DNA from: Coniferiporia sulphurascens
Lineage: Eukaryota; Basidiomycota; Agaricomycetes; Hymenochaetales; Hymenochaetaceae
Length of the DNA: 64,000 nt
Assembly (NCBI GenBank): GCA_002794785.1
Contig: NBBA01000013.1
Location: forward strand, 868,001 to 932,000
Reading direction: 5' to 3'
How positions within the stretch are numbered: the first letter of the stretch is position 1; the number at the start of each line of letters is the position of its first letter. Below the pieces are notes generated by a model. The model made no database searches and had not been told where the DNA came from. It saw nothing but the letters and a program-made list of their open reading frames with translations. The translations under genes were made by a program, and so were the position numbers. Below are positions 43,967-55,470 of this stretch, one piece after another.

Positions 43967-44211
43967 CTTCTGCCGCCATGCTCCGTCCTCCATTTCACGC
44001 CGGGCGCGTAGCATTGGGTCTCTGTTCCTAAAACCTGCTGATACTACAGCTTTGCTTAGAAAAAGAAAAGTCCATGCACTACTCTCTCGACATTTTCTGT
44101 GAATATAAGAGTAGCCTCGAGATTCACTGGATGTGCATAATAACGAAACGAAAACTAAAGTCCAACGCCTTATCATCATCAAGCCTCTCCATCTCTGACG
44201 CAAAGTAAAGC

Positions 44212-45558
44212 ATGGCTGGAAAGAAATTGATCTTGGTTCTCGGCGCTACGGGTGCGCAAGGTATTGCTGTCATCGACGCCCTTTTGGCCCCTAGTGCAGA
44301 CGGCACTCCCTCGCCATACGCAGTACGTGCTCTCACTCGCGACCCAAGCAACCAACGCGCGCAGGCACTCAAGGCCAAAGGTGTTGAACTTGTCAAAGGT
44401 GCTTTAATTCTTTAAACGAGCCCGCGCTCCTCGCGTCCCCAGTTACTAATCTTTTCTAAACTCCATTGTCCACAGGATCATTTGAGGATTTCCCTACGGT
44501 TCTTGAAGCATTGAAGGACGTATATGGCGCGTGGGTTAACACTGACGGATTCACTGTCGGCGAGACGCGCGAATTGTACGCGGGAATGCGCATATTTGAA
44601 CTCGCAAAGCAGGTTGGTACCGTGCGTCATTACATCTGGAGCAATCTAGACTACACCACGAAGGTCAGTCCTGCATTATTCTCACACCAAACTTGTACTA
44701 AAATCATACTTGGTAAGAAATCCGGTTACAATCCAATCTACAAATGCGGACACTACGACGGAAAGGGCCGCGTCGCGGAATGGATGAAAGCACAGGAAAG
44801 CGACACGAGCGAGAACGGCATGACGTGGAGTTCCGTTACTACGGGGCCGTACATGGACATGCTGAAAATTGTTAGTACACACCGAAGTCTTAGAATCGAG
44901 ATTCTAACGCCATGTACTGTTGTAGATCATGTTCGGACCTCTAGCTCAACGCGCGGATGGCACTTTCGTCTTCGCGTCATCTGTTGGGGATGGACATGTT
45001 GCTATGATCGCACTGAGCGACCTCGGCTTCTTTGCTCGTTACTCGTTCGACCACCGCGAGGAGGTGTCAGGAAAAGACCTGGAAGTTGCGAGCCAGATGG
45101 TTCATTGGGATGGACCCGACGGACTCGTCGAGACGTTCAAACGTGTCACGGGTCAAAAGGCTGTATACGTGCGCCAGACGCCCGAGCAGTGGATGAACAA
45201 TTTCTTTGGCGCAGAAAAAAGGCCGGTCGCTGTCGATATTCCGGTTGAGGCAGGAGGAGTATCGTGGCGGGAAAACTTCATGTATGTCCAATCGTCGAGC
45301 ACAGTCATCAAACCATGTTGAGTTTTGATTTCTCCCCCGCCTTTCCTCGCAAAACACAGTGGTTTCTGGAGCCAATGGCGCGACGACATTATCACGCGCG
45401 ACATGGATTGGATCAGGTCGATCCATCCAAATGTGCATACGCTCGAGAGTTGGATGCGCGAGAACAAGTACACAGGCCGTTTCGATAAGAGCACTTTGAA
45501 AGCCACCGAAACCATTGGTCTTCTGCGCATCAACACGGAGGTCACCGTCAATCTCTGA
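44212..45558 (+). CDS. NmrA-like NAD(P)-binding reductase copy D
   Basis: Exons 44212-44398, 44476-44663, 44718-44870, 44926-45281 and 45360-45558 encode 360 residues without a break. MAGKKLILVLGATGAQG opens the protein as in copy B, and exons 2-5 follow copy B most closely, including a short intron 2 whose acceptor is AAG before AAATCC. The intron-3 donor is GTTAGT. Copy D sits immediately downstream of monooxygenase 2 and just outside the right arm of the inverted duplication. Its promoter, however, matches that of broken copy A, so A, B and D appear to form one subfamily. Function is limited to an NAD(P)-linked reductase or redox sensor. Confidence 0.9.
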
Positions 45559-46286
45559 TACGGTCATCAAATAGCATGTAAAATGATTAAACAGATGTGA
45601 AAGTACGTGGCATCTGAGTTTTCCCGGGCCATTGAATGTAAAGTCATGTCTTAGTTAGATTTAAATTTAAATGAAAATATGACGTACTACGGCAATGCTA
45701 TTACAAATTTCGAGAAGATTATCCGAACATCCATCTAATAGAAGTGTCCAGGATTTGTCAATTTCCTTGGCGGAGACGCTCGAGCTACTTTAGTCATCCA
45801 TTTGGAGGAAGACAACACCCGCGCAAACTGCAGCCTGAGCCTCAAGCACCACTGGAAGATCATTCCAGTCCGCGTCGATCACTAAGGATCAACGTCCCTG
45901 AGTTCTGAGCCACAGCCTGAGATTCAGCCACCGCGCCACGTTACATACACAAGTACGTTACAAATTTCTCCACTATTCATAACTATACTTAGCTCTCCAG
46001 CCAACGATATCTAGTCCCCTATAGGAGCCTGAGAAGCACTGCTAAAACTATCACTGATCTATTTTCTCCGCATGCCCGAGCCTGAGAGTGTGACAATATT
46101 GGGCGGGAGGATTATCAACCGTCTTACTCCCGCCGCTGATTAACTGGACCACGGTACCCTTTGCTCGCCGTACAAGCTCCTATCCACGCATTGTATGGCT
46201 ACTTACTTGCTGTTATATAAGACCACAATACTCTCCCAAAGAAACATTAATCCTCCACAAGTGTTTACCATCAGTACCTCAGTCAA
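45559..46286 (+). promoter_or_regulatory. Promoter region of NmrA copy E, start of right arm
   Basis: From about 45795 the sequence mirrors the upstream side of copy C in reverse. The shared block around 46100-46160 (TCAACCGTCTTACTCCCGCC) is highly conserved between arms. No coding frame was recognised. Confidence 0.6.
46071..46080 (+). promoter_or_regulatory. CATGCCCGAG box, NmrA copy E
   Basis: Exact decamer 206 bp before the ATG, with CTCCG 5' of it as in copy C. Confidence 0.7.
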
Positions 46287-47632
46287 ATGTCCGGAAAGAA
46301 ATTGATTTTGGTCATTGGTGCTACGGGAGCGCAGGGAATCGCAGTAATCGACGCGCTCTTGGCTCCCAGTGCAGATGGAAGCCCGTCACCTTATGCCGTT
46401 CGTGCCCTTACTCGCAATTTGGAATCAGGACGAGCGCGTGCACTAAAAGCGAAGGGTGTTGAGTGCGTTGAAGGTACGAACTCCCTCTTTCCGTCCGGAG
46501 CATCCACTGTACTAATCAAATAGCTTATACTCTACCTAGGCTCCTTTGAGGATTTCCCGGCAGTATACGAGGCACTCAAAGGCGTGTACGGTACATGGGT
46601 CAATACTGACAGCTTCACCATTGGCGAGGCTCGAGAGATATATGCAGGCGTGAGGATTTTTGAACTCGCAAAGCAAGTTGGCACCGTACGCCACTATATC
46701 TGGAGCAGCCTGGACTATGTCTCAAAGGTAAAATTTCCGCAGCCTGTTCACTGCACGACCGTTCAAACATCACCTCTGCACAGTTAACTGGTTATAATCC
46801 AAAGTACAGGGCAGAAACCCTTGATGGGAAAGGCCGTGTCGCGGATTGGATGAAGGCGCAGGGAAGTGACATAAGCGAGAATGGCATGACATGGAGCGCT
46901 GTCAGTACTGGACCGTACATGGAGATGTTGAAATTCGTGAGTGCCCTCCACTTCTACAATCATGTATATCTAACTTTTCTTATTACCTTAGCCCACACTT
47001 GGACCTCTGACCCAGCGCGCGGATGGCACCTTCGTATTCGCATCGCCCATCGGGGACGGGCACATTCCTCTAATTGCACTTAGCGACCTCGGCTTCTTCG
47101 CACGCTACTCATTTGATCACCGCGAAGAAGTTTCAGGCAAGGACCTGGAAGTTGCGAGTCAAATGGTCGGATGGGAGGGAGCTGACGGGGTCATCGAGAC
47201 GTTCAAACGCGTCACGGGCCAAAAGGCCGTATTTATACGCCAGACGCCCGAACAGTGGATGGACAATTTTATCGACTTGGAAAATAGACCGATCGCCGTA
47301 GACGTTCCTGTTGAATCGGGTGGCACTACATGGCGAAAGAATTTTACGTGCGTCTAACCGCTTAGCTTTGTTTTTTATTCTCGATCGTACTGAATTTGTA
47401 TGATCTCTTTACCTCTTTCCTTGTACGACGCAGTGCTTTCTGGTATCTGTATCGTGACGACATGATCAAGCGCAATATGGATTGGATTAAATCCGTCAAT
47501 CCGAATGGGCATACCCTTGAGAGCTGGATGCGCGAGAATAATTACACGGGTAACTTCGACTCGACCACGCTGAAGCTCATTGAGGACTCTGGCAGCTTGC
47601 ACTTTAACACAGTGATAGTTTCCAACCTCTAA
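46287..47632 (+). CDS. NmrA-like NAD(P)-binding reductase copy E
   Basis: Exons 46287-46473, 46540-46727, 46784-46936, 46992-47347 and 47434-47632 encode 360 residues with an open frame. MSGKKLILVIGATGAQG holds the cofactor loop. Exon 4 starts PTLGPLTQRADG, the place where mirror copy C has a stop. Exon 5 carries WYLYRDDMIKRNMDWIK and ESWMRENN. It is the intact partner of copy C, so the pair preserves one working gene. Upstream box, introns and downstream flank all match copy C in reverse orientation. No signal peptide or membrane helix is visible. Confidence 0.9.
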
Positions 47633-48098
47633 TATTGATCGATAGATTTACCTGGGACAAATGTTAAAACAATTGCACAATTACTTTTTTTCTTCTTGAA
47701 AATGCGAGATTGTGGCTTGGTCAGCAGCTTTGTCGATCCATATTACCTTGAAATACATCAGTTACATTCGTTTTTAAAACCAACGATTCCACTTGTAATT
47801 TTGGCATCACCACATATAGTAGCGAAGGCCTTGGTATCACTTAAGTGCAAGTTATTATTATAGTAACATGCAAGAGAGATTCGGGCGTTGCGCGGAATGT
47901 ATGCTACAAAGTTAGGAATTTCAAAGCCCGACCTTAACCGATTGTGAATAACGTAGTTAGAAAAGCCCCGAAAGTATTTTTGAACACAGGACCTCTTAAC
48001 TCCTTCCGTGTAGCTTCCCTTTCTTTTCTTACTCAAATAATGGTACAGGGGCAATTTCAAATTCCTAGTCCTCAGGTTCATGCGCGTCTGAATCGTCC

Positions 48099-48128
48099 GA
48101 GCGTCGATCACTTCTAAGATCGACGCTC
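48099..48128. repeat. Perfect 11-bp hairpin, right arm
   Basis: GAGCGTCGATC, an 8-base loop, then GATCGACGCTC. It is the counterpart of 30963-30987. Confidence 0.8.
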
Positions 48129-48659
48129 TAAGGTGTGATTCCAATTATCTTATTTCAACTTAAATGGTCAGTAAAAATATTAAAACAGGGTCTGGGACCC
48201 CAGATCATATGTAGAGAATTAAAACGTGCGTACTGTCGAGTTATCCCCCTCGTGTAGGCGGATTATTTCAGTATCTCCGTGCCCCATAGCTATGAACTTT
48301 GACGAATGCTCTCCCGCACGTTTATTGAGTCAATGCACTACTTACTATATGACGCAACCTTAGACTATTGGCGACACCTTCCCCGTATGTCCGAGATTAA
48401 AACTGATAATATGGAATGGGCTTACCAATTCTGCATCCAATACATGGCGTGAGTTTGAAACTCCGCTCTCTCCGGCGCTATCAAATGACCCAATGTAGCC
48501 AACTATAGTATTATAAATTTGTCTTATTTTGCTGAACCTCAGCGAATGGCGCCTCGCACTATTTGTCGGTGAATTCCGTACAGTATCTCCGATCTTTGGA
48601 GCTCGAGAAATTTTGTCTTAGAGACCAGCCGATGGCTGACTGATTCTTGCCCGGGCCCG

Positions 48660-48669
48660 CATGCCCGAG
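48660..48669 (+). promoter_or_regulatory. CATGCCCGAG box, NmrA copy F
   Basis: Exact decamer 165 bp before the ATG, preceded by CCCG and followed by GCC. Confidence 0.7.
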
Positions 48670-48834
48670 GCCCCAACTGAGGCTTCGATTTACTGACCTC
48701 ACCCCAGTCGCCAACACAAAAGTGATTCCGTGTGTGGGTAAGCTGATGCCCTTTATATACAAAAATACTCCTCAGCACATAAGCAAAAATTCGCTCGTCG
48801 ACATCCAGTTACCTAGCACAGGCAGAACAGACGA

Positions 48835-50162
48835 ATGTCTGGAAAGAAATTGATCCTCGTCATCGGCGCAACCGGCGCGATGGGCCTCGCAGTAATCGAC
48901 TCACTACTGGCACCTAGTGCAGATGGCAGCCCTTCACCTTACGCGGTCCGCGCTCTCACTCGTGATCCGGATTCTAGACGCGCTCTCGAACTCAAGGCGA
49001 AGGGGATTGAGTGCATTAAAGGTACAAAGGACTATCGTATCTTGGATTAATACATTCGCTGTTGTACTAATAGTACTTGGTTTCGATTTAGGGTCCTTTG
49101 AGGATTTCCCAGCAGTATTCGAAGCGCTGAATGGAGTGTACGGAACATGGGTCAATACCGACGGTTTCACCGTTGGCGAGGCGCGTGAGACGTACGCAGG
49201 CATACGCATATTCGAGCTCGCAAAGCAAGTTGGAACCGTGCGCCACTTTGCTTGGAGCAGCGCCGACTATTCCTCAAAGGTTAGTCTTCGAGAACCATGT
49301 GAAACAAAGCTCGTTTTGAGCTCATCTTCCCTTTAGTTAGCCGGCTATAACCCGACGTATAAGGTAGAGCACCATGACGGGAAGGCTCGCGTTACGGACT
49401 GGCTGAAGGCTCAAGATTCCGACCCAAGTGATAAGGGCATGTCTTGGAATGCCGTCAGTGTCGGACCGTACATGGACATGCTGAATTTCGTGAGTAGCCC
49501 AAGACTCCATGAATAACTCTTCATAATTTCAACATTTTATGTTATCGGAGATCATGTTTGGCCCTGTCAAGCAGCGGGCCGACGGGACATTCGTCTTCGC
49601 CTCACCCATTGGTGATGGGCATGTCACCATGACCGCACTGAGCGACATCGGATTCTTTGCGCGCTATTCCTTCGACAACCGTGCAGAAGTATCTGGAAAA
49701 GACCTCGAGATTGCGAGTCAGATGGTTACATGGGATGGGCCCGACGGGCTAGTTGAGACGTTCAAGCGTGTCACAGGCCAGAAGGCAGTATTCGTTCGTC
49801 AGACGATCGACGAGTGGATGAACAACATCGTTGGAGTAGACCGGGCTCCGGTTGCTTCTCAAGTGCCCGTTGAAGGAGGAGGCACTTCATGGAGACAGAA
49901 TTTCAGGTACGACTGCTCTCCTATTCATTCGCAGCATGTCCAGAGTAAATTTCGTCTCCGTAGCGCGTGGTGGAGCCAATGGCGAGACGATCTCATCACT
50001 CGCAACATGGATTGGGTCAGGTCTATTCACTCAAATTTGCACACGTTGGAGAGCTGGATGCGCGAAAAGAATTACACGGGCCACGTTGACATGAATACGC
50101 TGAAGAACAGCGAGGATAGTGGTGGCTTACGCCTAAACGAACAAGTCATCGCTGGGCTTTGA
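48835..50162 (+). CDS. NmrA-like NAD(P)-binding reductase copy F
   Basis: Exons 48835-49021, 49092-49279, 49337-49489, 49551-49906 and 49964-50162 give 360 residues. The cofactor loop reads LILVIGATGAMG, with Met where most copies have Gln, shared only with copy G. Exon 2 has VRHFAWSSADY in place of the usual HYIWS. Intron 4 (49907-49963, 57 nt) is a multiple of three without a stop, so retention would add 19 residues and keep the frame. Copy F opens a tandem array in which each unit holds a gene followed by a decayed NmrA fragment. Copies F and G are the closest pair. Confidence 0.9.
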
Positions 50163-50459
50163 AATAGACACGATAATTAGTTAAGCCCATTCTTTCGAAA
50201 CAAATGAATAAATCTTTAACTTCAGGACCATTAAATCTTGATGATATTCATAACAATATACATGACAATATATTCAGCCAGATGGACGCGCATAATTAGG
50301 TAAGAATAGCTGCCCGGTCGACAAAATGAGCCCGGAAAGGTCCGGGCTAGGTCGATGCTGCCGAGTTTCGCTGTTAAAATAGAGGCGAGAACGTCGCCAT
50401 AAAGAGATATAAGCCCTTTTATTACTCGTCCGACCTCCGTCCCAGAAAAAAAGACTGAA

Positions 50460-50895
50460 ATTTACAAATGGTTGGATGGAGGGTCAAGATAATTTCATTG
50501 AGAGTATTCAGGTGTGTCGCGGGACAGGTGCGACGATGCTGGCAAGGGGTATGTGCCAATGACGTTCCGAGAGGCGGAAGATACGCCGTGGTGGAAGGAC
50601 GTTAGGACGATCTGCCAGGTTACCCAGCATAACCAACTATCCACTTAAATTTCATAAGTCCCTCAACGATTTCCTGCGGTATTTAATGCCTGGGTCCAGT
50701 TCGTCATCTGGAGGTGCGATATATATTGAATCAAGTACATCCATCTGAATGCGCATATATGCTCGAGAGTTGGATGGGCGAAAATAATATAAGACAGTTT
50801 CAACTTTAGTACGCTGAAGGACAGCGAGGGCTTCGGCATGCTGTTCAGTGATATGGAGATTGCTGTCAATAATAGCAATGCAACGACGAGATAGA
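50460..50895 (+). pseudogene. NmrA-like fragment downstream of copy F
   Basis: Patches resemble exon 4 (50470-50510, GGTTGGATGGAGGGTCAAG) and exon 5 (50720-50885, including the ATGCTCGAGAGTTGGATG block and a TACGCTGAAGGACAGCGAGG block). Frames are broken and exons 1-3 are missing. A sister fragment lies at 52870-53130, so the relic was present before the unit was duplicated. Confidence 0.7.
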
Positions 50896-51112
50896 CGATA
50901 ACCATTAGTGCCACTGCAGATCGAGTAAAGATAAGATTTCAGCTCAGCCGGGCCGGTGTACTGCCATTAGTCAACACCCGCCGATCCGAGACTTAAACAA
51001 TAATTCTCCCTGGGTGCTCCTCGAACTACATGTCGGGCGACTCTACGTGGTATCACCAATCTACGGAGCTCGGGAACACTGTCCTTGGCGGTTGCTGACT
51101 GATTCCTGCCCG

Positions 51113-51122
51113 CATGCCCGAG
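51113..51122 (+). promoter_or_regulatory. CATGCCCGAG box, NmrA copy G
   Basis: Exact decamer 183 bp before the ATG. The upstream GACTGATTCCTGCCCG block matches copies F and H. Confidence 0.7.
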
Positions 51123-51305
51123 GTCCCATTACAGCACTGAGGTGTTACTTTACTAACCTCATTCCTACCGCTAAAGAACATGCGGCGTGTTCCTCTATGC
51201 ATTATGCGAGAGGACGGGGACCCCGTGTTTAAGAACTCCAGCTTAAAGACAGACAGTAACAGTCGTCTCCCAGTCATCCGGCACTAGCACCAGGACCACG
51301 AACAA

Positions 51306-52619
51306 ATGTCCGGAAAGAAATTGATCCTCGTCATTGGCGCAACCGGCGCGATGGGCCTCGCCGTTATTGAGTCACTACTGGCACCTAATGCAGACGGCAG
51401 CCCTTCGCCTTATGCAATCCGTGCTCTCACTCGTGATCCGGATTCTAGACGCGCTCTCGCACTCAAGGCGAGGGGGATTGAGTTAGTTAAAGGTACAAGG
51501 GACCATCGTATCTTGGGCTAGTGTTGTACTCATGACACCTGGTTTCGATGTAGGTTCTTGAGGATTTCCCAGCAGTCTATGAAGCACTGAAAGGAGTGTA
51601 TGGAACATGGGTCAATACCGACGGCTTCAACGTCGGCGAGGCACGTGAGACATACGCAGGCATGCGCATATTCGAGCTCGCCAAGCGGGTCGGCACCGTG
51701 CGCCACTTTGCTTGGAGCAGTACTGACTATGCCTCGAAGGTTAGTCTTCGAGACCAAGTGAAACATAGCTTGTTTTGAGCTCGTCTTGCGTTTAGTCAGC
51801 TGGTTATAGGCCAACTCATAAGGTAGAGCACATGGACGGGAAGGCTCGCGTCACGGACTGGTTGAAAGCTCAAGAGTCCGACCCGAGTGAGAAGGGCATG
51901 TCCTGGAATGCTGTCACTGTCGGACCGTACATGGACATGATAAATTGTGAGTACCCCAAGACTCCGTAAACAGCCCTTCATAACTTTAACACTTTATATC
52001 ACCGAAGATCATGTTCGGTCCCGTCAAGCAACGGCCCGACGGGACATTTGTCTTCGCCTCACCTGTCGGCGACGGACACGTTCCCATGATCGCACTAAGC
52101 GATCTCGGCTTCTTCGCACGGTACTCGTTTGACCACCGCGCGGAAGTATCTGGAAAAGACCTCAAGATCGCAAGTCAGATGGTCACATGGGATGGGCCCA
52201 ACGGGCTGGTCGAGGCGTTCAAGCGTGTCACAGGCCAAAAGGCGGTATTCGTCCGTCAGACGGTCGACGAGTGGATGAACAATCCCGTTGGAACGGACCA
52301 GATTCCGGTCGCCACTGATGTGCCGATTAATGGAGGAGGCATTTCATGGAAACAGAATTTCAGGTACGACTGCTCTCCTATTCATCCCCAGCAAGCCCAG
52401 AATAAATTTCCTTCCCGCAGCGCATGGTGGAGCATGTGGCGAGACGATCTCGTTACTCGCGACATGGACTGGGTCAAGTCTATTCACCCGAATGTGCACA
52501 CGGTGGAGAGCTGGATGCGCGAAAAGAATTTCACAGGTCACGTTGACATGAGTACGCTGAAGAAGAGCGAGGATCTTGGTGTCTTCCGTTTAAATGAACA
52601 AGTCGTTGCAGGGCTTTAA
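51306..52619 (+). pseudogene. NmrA-like reductase copy G, two small deletions at exon edges
   Basis: Exon 1 is 51306-51492. At the start of exon 2 the usual 12 bases up to GAGG are only 10 (51554-51563), so the normal acceptor leads straight into TGA. An AG at 51571-51572 could serve instead, giving exon 2 as 51573-51739 in frame with loss of GSFEDFP-like residues. Exon 3 (51796-51946) again lacks two bases at its 3' end compared with copy F, leaving a phase that does not match exon 4 (52008-52363), and no alternative site was found. Exons 4 and 5 (52421-52619) are fully open. Without RNA evidence the copy is best called a pseudogene, though a product starting at the ATG 52011 is possible. 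Confidence 0.8.
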
Positions 52620-52869
52620 GATAGACACGATGAATAATCAGGCCCATTCGTTTGAAACAAACGACCTTGCAGAATAAATCTTAATAGAATCCATGACAAT
52701 GTTTTCGACCAGATGGACGCACAGAATAAAGCAGGAGTAGCTACTCGGCCGATAAAATGAGCTTGGAAGGTCCGGGCTAGGATGATGCTTCCGAGTTGTG
52801 CCGTTAAAACGGGAACATAGCAATAGGCTTTTTTGATACACGTCGGACCTCCGAGCAGAGATTTCAGAA

Positions 52870-53130
52870 AAAAGTCGAAATTTACAAGTGGTTGGATGGG
52901 AGGGGCAAGATAGTTTTATTGAGAGTACTGAGGTGTGCTGTGAGACGGTTATGATGATGCCCACGAGAGGTATGCCGTCATTGACGTTACCAAAGGTAGA
53001 ATGCACGCCGTGGCAGAAGGACACTAGGTTGTGGATGGGCGAAAATAACAACAGACAGCTTCGGCTTCAGTACACTGAAGGACGGCGAGGACGGCATCTG
53101 TGATATGGAGATTGCTGTCAATATCAATGC
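52870..53130 (+). pseudogene. NmrA-like fragment downstream of copy G
   Basis: This is a shorter version of the relic at 50460-50895: GGTTGGATGGGAGGGGCAAG near 52890, a TTGTGGATGGGCGAAAATAA block near 53030 and a trailing GATATGGAGATTGCTGTCAA block near 53102. It has no open frame. Confidence 0.7.
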
Positions 53131-53420
53131 AACGACGGAATAGATGAAAATTACCTCGCTCTCTAGTTTAGTCCACTTGCGGATCGAATGAACAAAATAA
53201 CATTTCAGCTCAGTCAGTTCGGCACAATAGCCAAAACCCGCCGCTGATCCAAAACTTAAGCAGGAATGCAAATCCCCATCACTCTTAGATGCCGCCAAGT
53301 GTAGTCTGTAATTGGTTATTTGTGCCACTCTCGTACACTTGTCGGGCGACTCTAGTGGTATCACCGATCTATGGAGCTCGGAGACACTGTCTTCGGTAGT
53401 TGCTGACTGATTCTTGCCCG

Positions 53421-53430
53421 CATGCCCGAG
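53421..53430 (+). promoter_or_regulatory. CATGCCCGAG box, NmrA copy H
   Basis: Exact decamer 178 bp before the ATG, with the same flanks as copy G. Confidence 0.7.
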
Positions 53431-53608
53431 GTCCTATTACAACACTGGGGCGCCAGTTTACTAACGTCATTCCAGCCGCTGAAGGACAAGCGATATCTTT
53501 TGTGACATTATGCGATAGAACTGGCTCTCCTGTATTTAAGGGGGCTCCAGCTCGAAGGCAGATATTAACAACCGTCCCCCAATTATCCAGCACGAGCACA
53601 GCGTACAA

Positions 53609-54956
53609 ATGTCTGGAAAGAAACTGATCCTCGTCATCGGTGCGACCGGCGCACAGGGCATTGCTGTCATCGACGCACTCTTGGCCCAAAGTGCAGATGG
53701 AAGCCCTTCGCCATATGCGGTTCGTGCCCTCACTCGTGATCCAAATTCCAGACGCGCGCTCGCACTCAAGGCGAAGGGGGTTGAATGCGTCAAAGGTCCG
53801 AGTGGTCGCCGCCGTCTTCTCGGATGTTAAGACGCTAACAGAGCCAATGTCATGCTCATAACATTCGCGTCCGATATAGGCTCATTTGAGGATTTCCCAG
53901 CCGTCTACGAAGCACTGAAGGGTGTATATGGCGCTTGGGTCAATACTGACGGTTTCACCGTTGGCGAGGCGCGCGAGATATATGCAGGTATGCGTATATT
54001 CGAACTCGCAAAGAGGGTCGGCACCGTGTGTCATTATATCTGGAGCAATCTGGACTATTCCACGAAGGTCAGCATTCTAAAGCCGATTGAGACCTGGGTC
54101 ATCCTGAGCTTGCATTTCAGTTATCCGGCTATAACCCGACGTACAAGGTGGAACATCACGATGGGAAGGCCCGTGTTGGGGATTGGATGAAAGCACAGGA
54201 ATCCGACACCGGCGAGAGGGGTATGACCTGGAGTGCCGTCAGCACCGGACCGTACATGGAAATGTTGAACAATGTGAGTAACCCAAGATTTTAGAAACGA
54301 CGGTTCATGACTCTGACGTTTATGTCGCTGGAGATGATGTTTGGACCTATAAAAAAGCGAGCCGACGGGACGTTCGTCTTCGCCTCTCCCATCGGCAACG
54401 GACAGATCCCAATGATCGCATTAAATGACATTGGCTTTTTCGCCCGCTATTCCTTTGACCACCGCACAGAAGTATCTAGAAAAGATCTTTTGATCGCAAG
54501 TCAGAGGGTTGGATGGGGTGGCCCCGACGGGGTAGTTGAGACGTTCAAGCGCGTCACTGGCCAAAAGGCAGTGTATGTGCACCAGACAATCGAGCAGTGG
54601 ATGAACAATTTCGTCGGAACGGATCAATCGCCAGTCGCTGGTGATGTATCAGTTGAAGTAGGGGGTACGACATGGAGGAAGAATTTCAGGTACGTCTCTT
54701 CAAGAATTGCCTCTGCTCATCTGGCTTAAGTTCCCAAAAAATGTCACCCCCCATTAGCGCATGGTGGAGCCAATGGCGAGACGACCTCATCACTCGCGAC
54801 ATGGAGTGGGTCAGGTCTATTCATCCGGACGCGTACACGCTAGAGAGATGGATGCGCGAAAACAAGTACACAGGCCATATTGACACGAGTACGCTGAAGA
54901 ACAGCGAGGATCGTGGCGTCTTCCGTCTTACTGAGCAAGCCATCGCTAAGCTGTAA
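53609..54956 (+). CDS. NmrA-like NAD(P)-binding reductase copy H
   Basis: Exons 53609-53795, 53880-54067, 54121-54273, 54334-54689 and 54758-54956 give 360 residues without a break. The cofactor loop LILVIGATGAQG is intact. Two features differ from the siblings: intron 1 is longer (84 nt) with a weak GTCCGA donor, and exon 4 is the most diverged (SRKDLLIASQRVGW where others have SGKDLEVASQMV). Exon 5 has ERWMRENKYTG. It closes the F-G-H tandem array, and no relic fragment follows it. Its divergence may mean relaxed constraint or a changed substrate. Confidence 0.88.
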
Positions 54957-55470
54957 AGTGGTTGTTCGAATATACAGGACCAATGTTTTCAAGTAAATCC
55001 ATTCCGAATAAATTGTTCACTTCAAGACCGCTGGATCCTGCTAGGCTTGTGAAATGTTCGGTTGGATTTGTACTAGGTCCTTCGGGAAAGAATTGAGACA
55101 AGAATAGCCATTAGTCCGAGAAAACGTTCCGAAGCCTGGAACTTCTAAGCAGAGTCGATGGTACTGAAGACGACGAACTGGCAGGTTCCGCCGTTGGGGA
55201 TTAGTTTTTGAACGATAAAGCTGGTACTCATGTTTCAACAGCCTCAACGACAGACTGCTTGTCCAGTAGCGTGAGAAGGTATCCCTTAAAAGCAATATTT
55301 GATAACTGCAATTGTTACGTAATGTCTTGCAATTGATTAGAAACATGCAGTTGAGGGCAACGAAGTGATATACAAATTCTTCCAAAAAATACACCGATAT
55401 GAAGGTATGCACAATAGAAATAGGGCGAAAAGAAATAAGGATAAAAGACTAAGCGCCGAAGAATTGGTGG
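54957..55470. other. Intergenic, no gene seen
   Basis: Frames of up to 120 codons exist on the minus strand but show no family pattern. The segment should carry the 3' ends of copy H and of the zinc-finger gene. Confidence 0.5.

Larger units (their letters stand above)
47633..48834. other. Intergenic, right arm end and promoter of copy F
   Basis: The stretch to about 48130 mirrors 30940-31470. After the hairpin at 48099-48128 the similarity ends. The last 250 bp belong to the copy F promoter, whose block GCTGACTGATTCTTGCCCG returns in copies G and H. No gene was recognised. Confidence 0.6.

Noticed and set aside
55041..55412. 123-codon minus-strand frame downstream of NmrA copy H
   Set aside because: There is no domain and no homologous frame in the other array units, and it lies in the likely 3' region of two converging genes.
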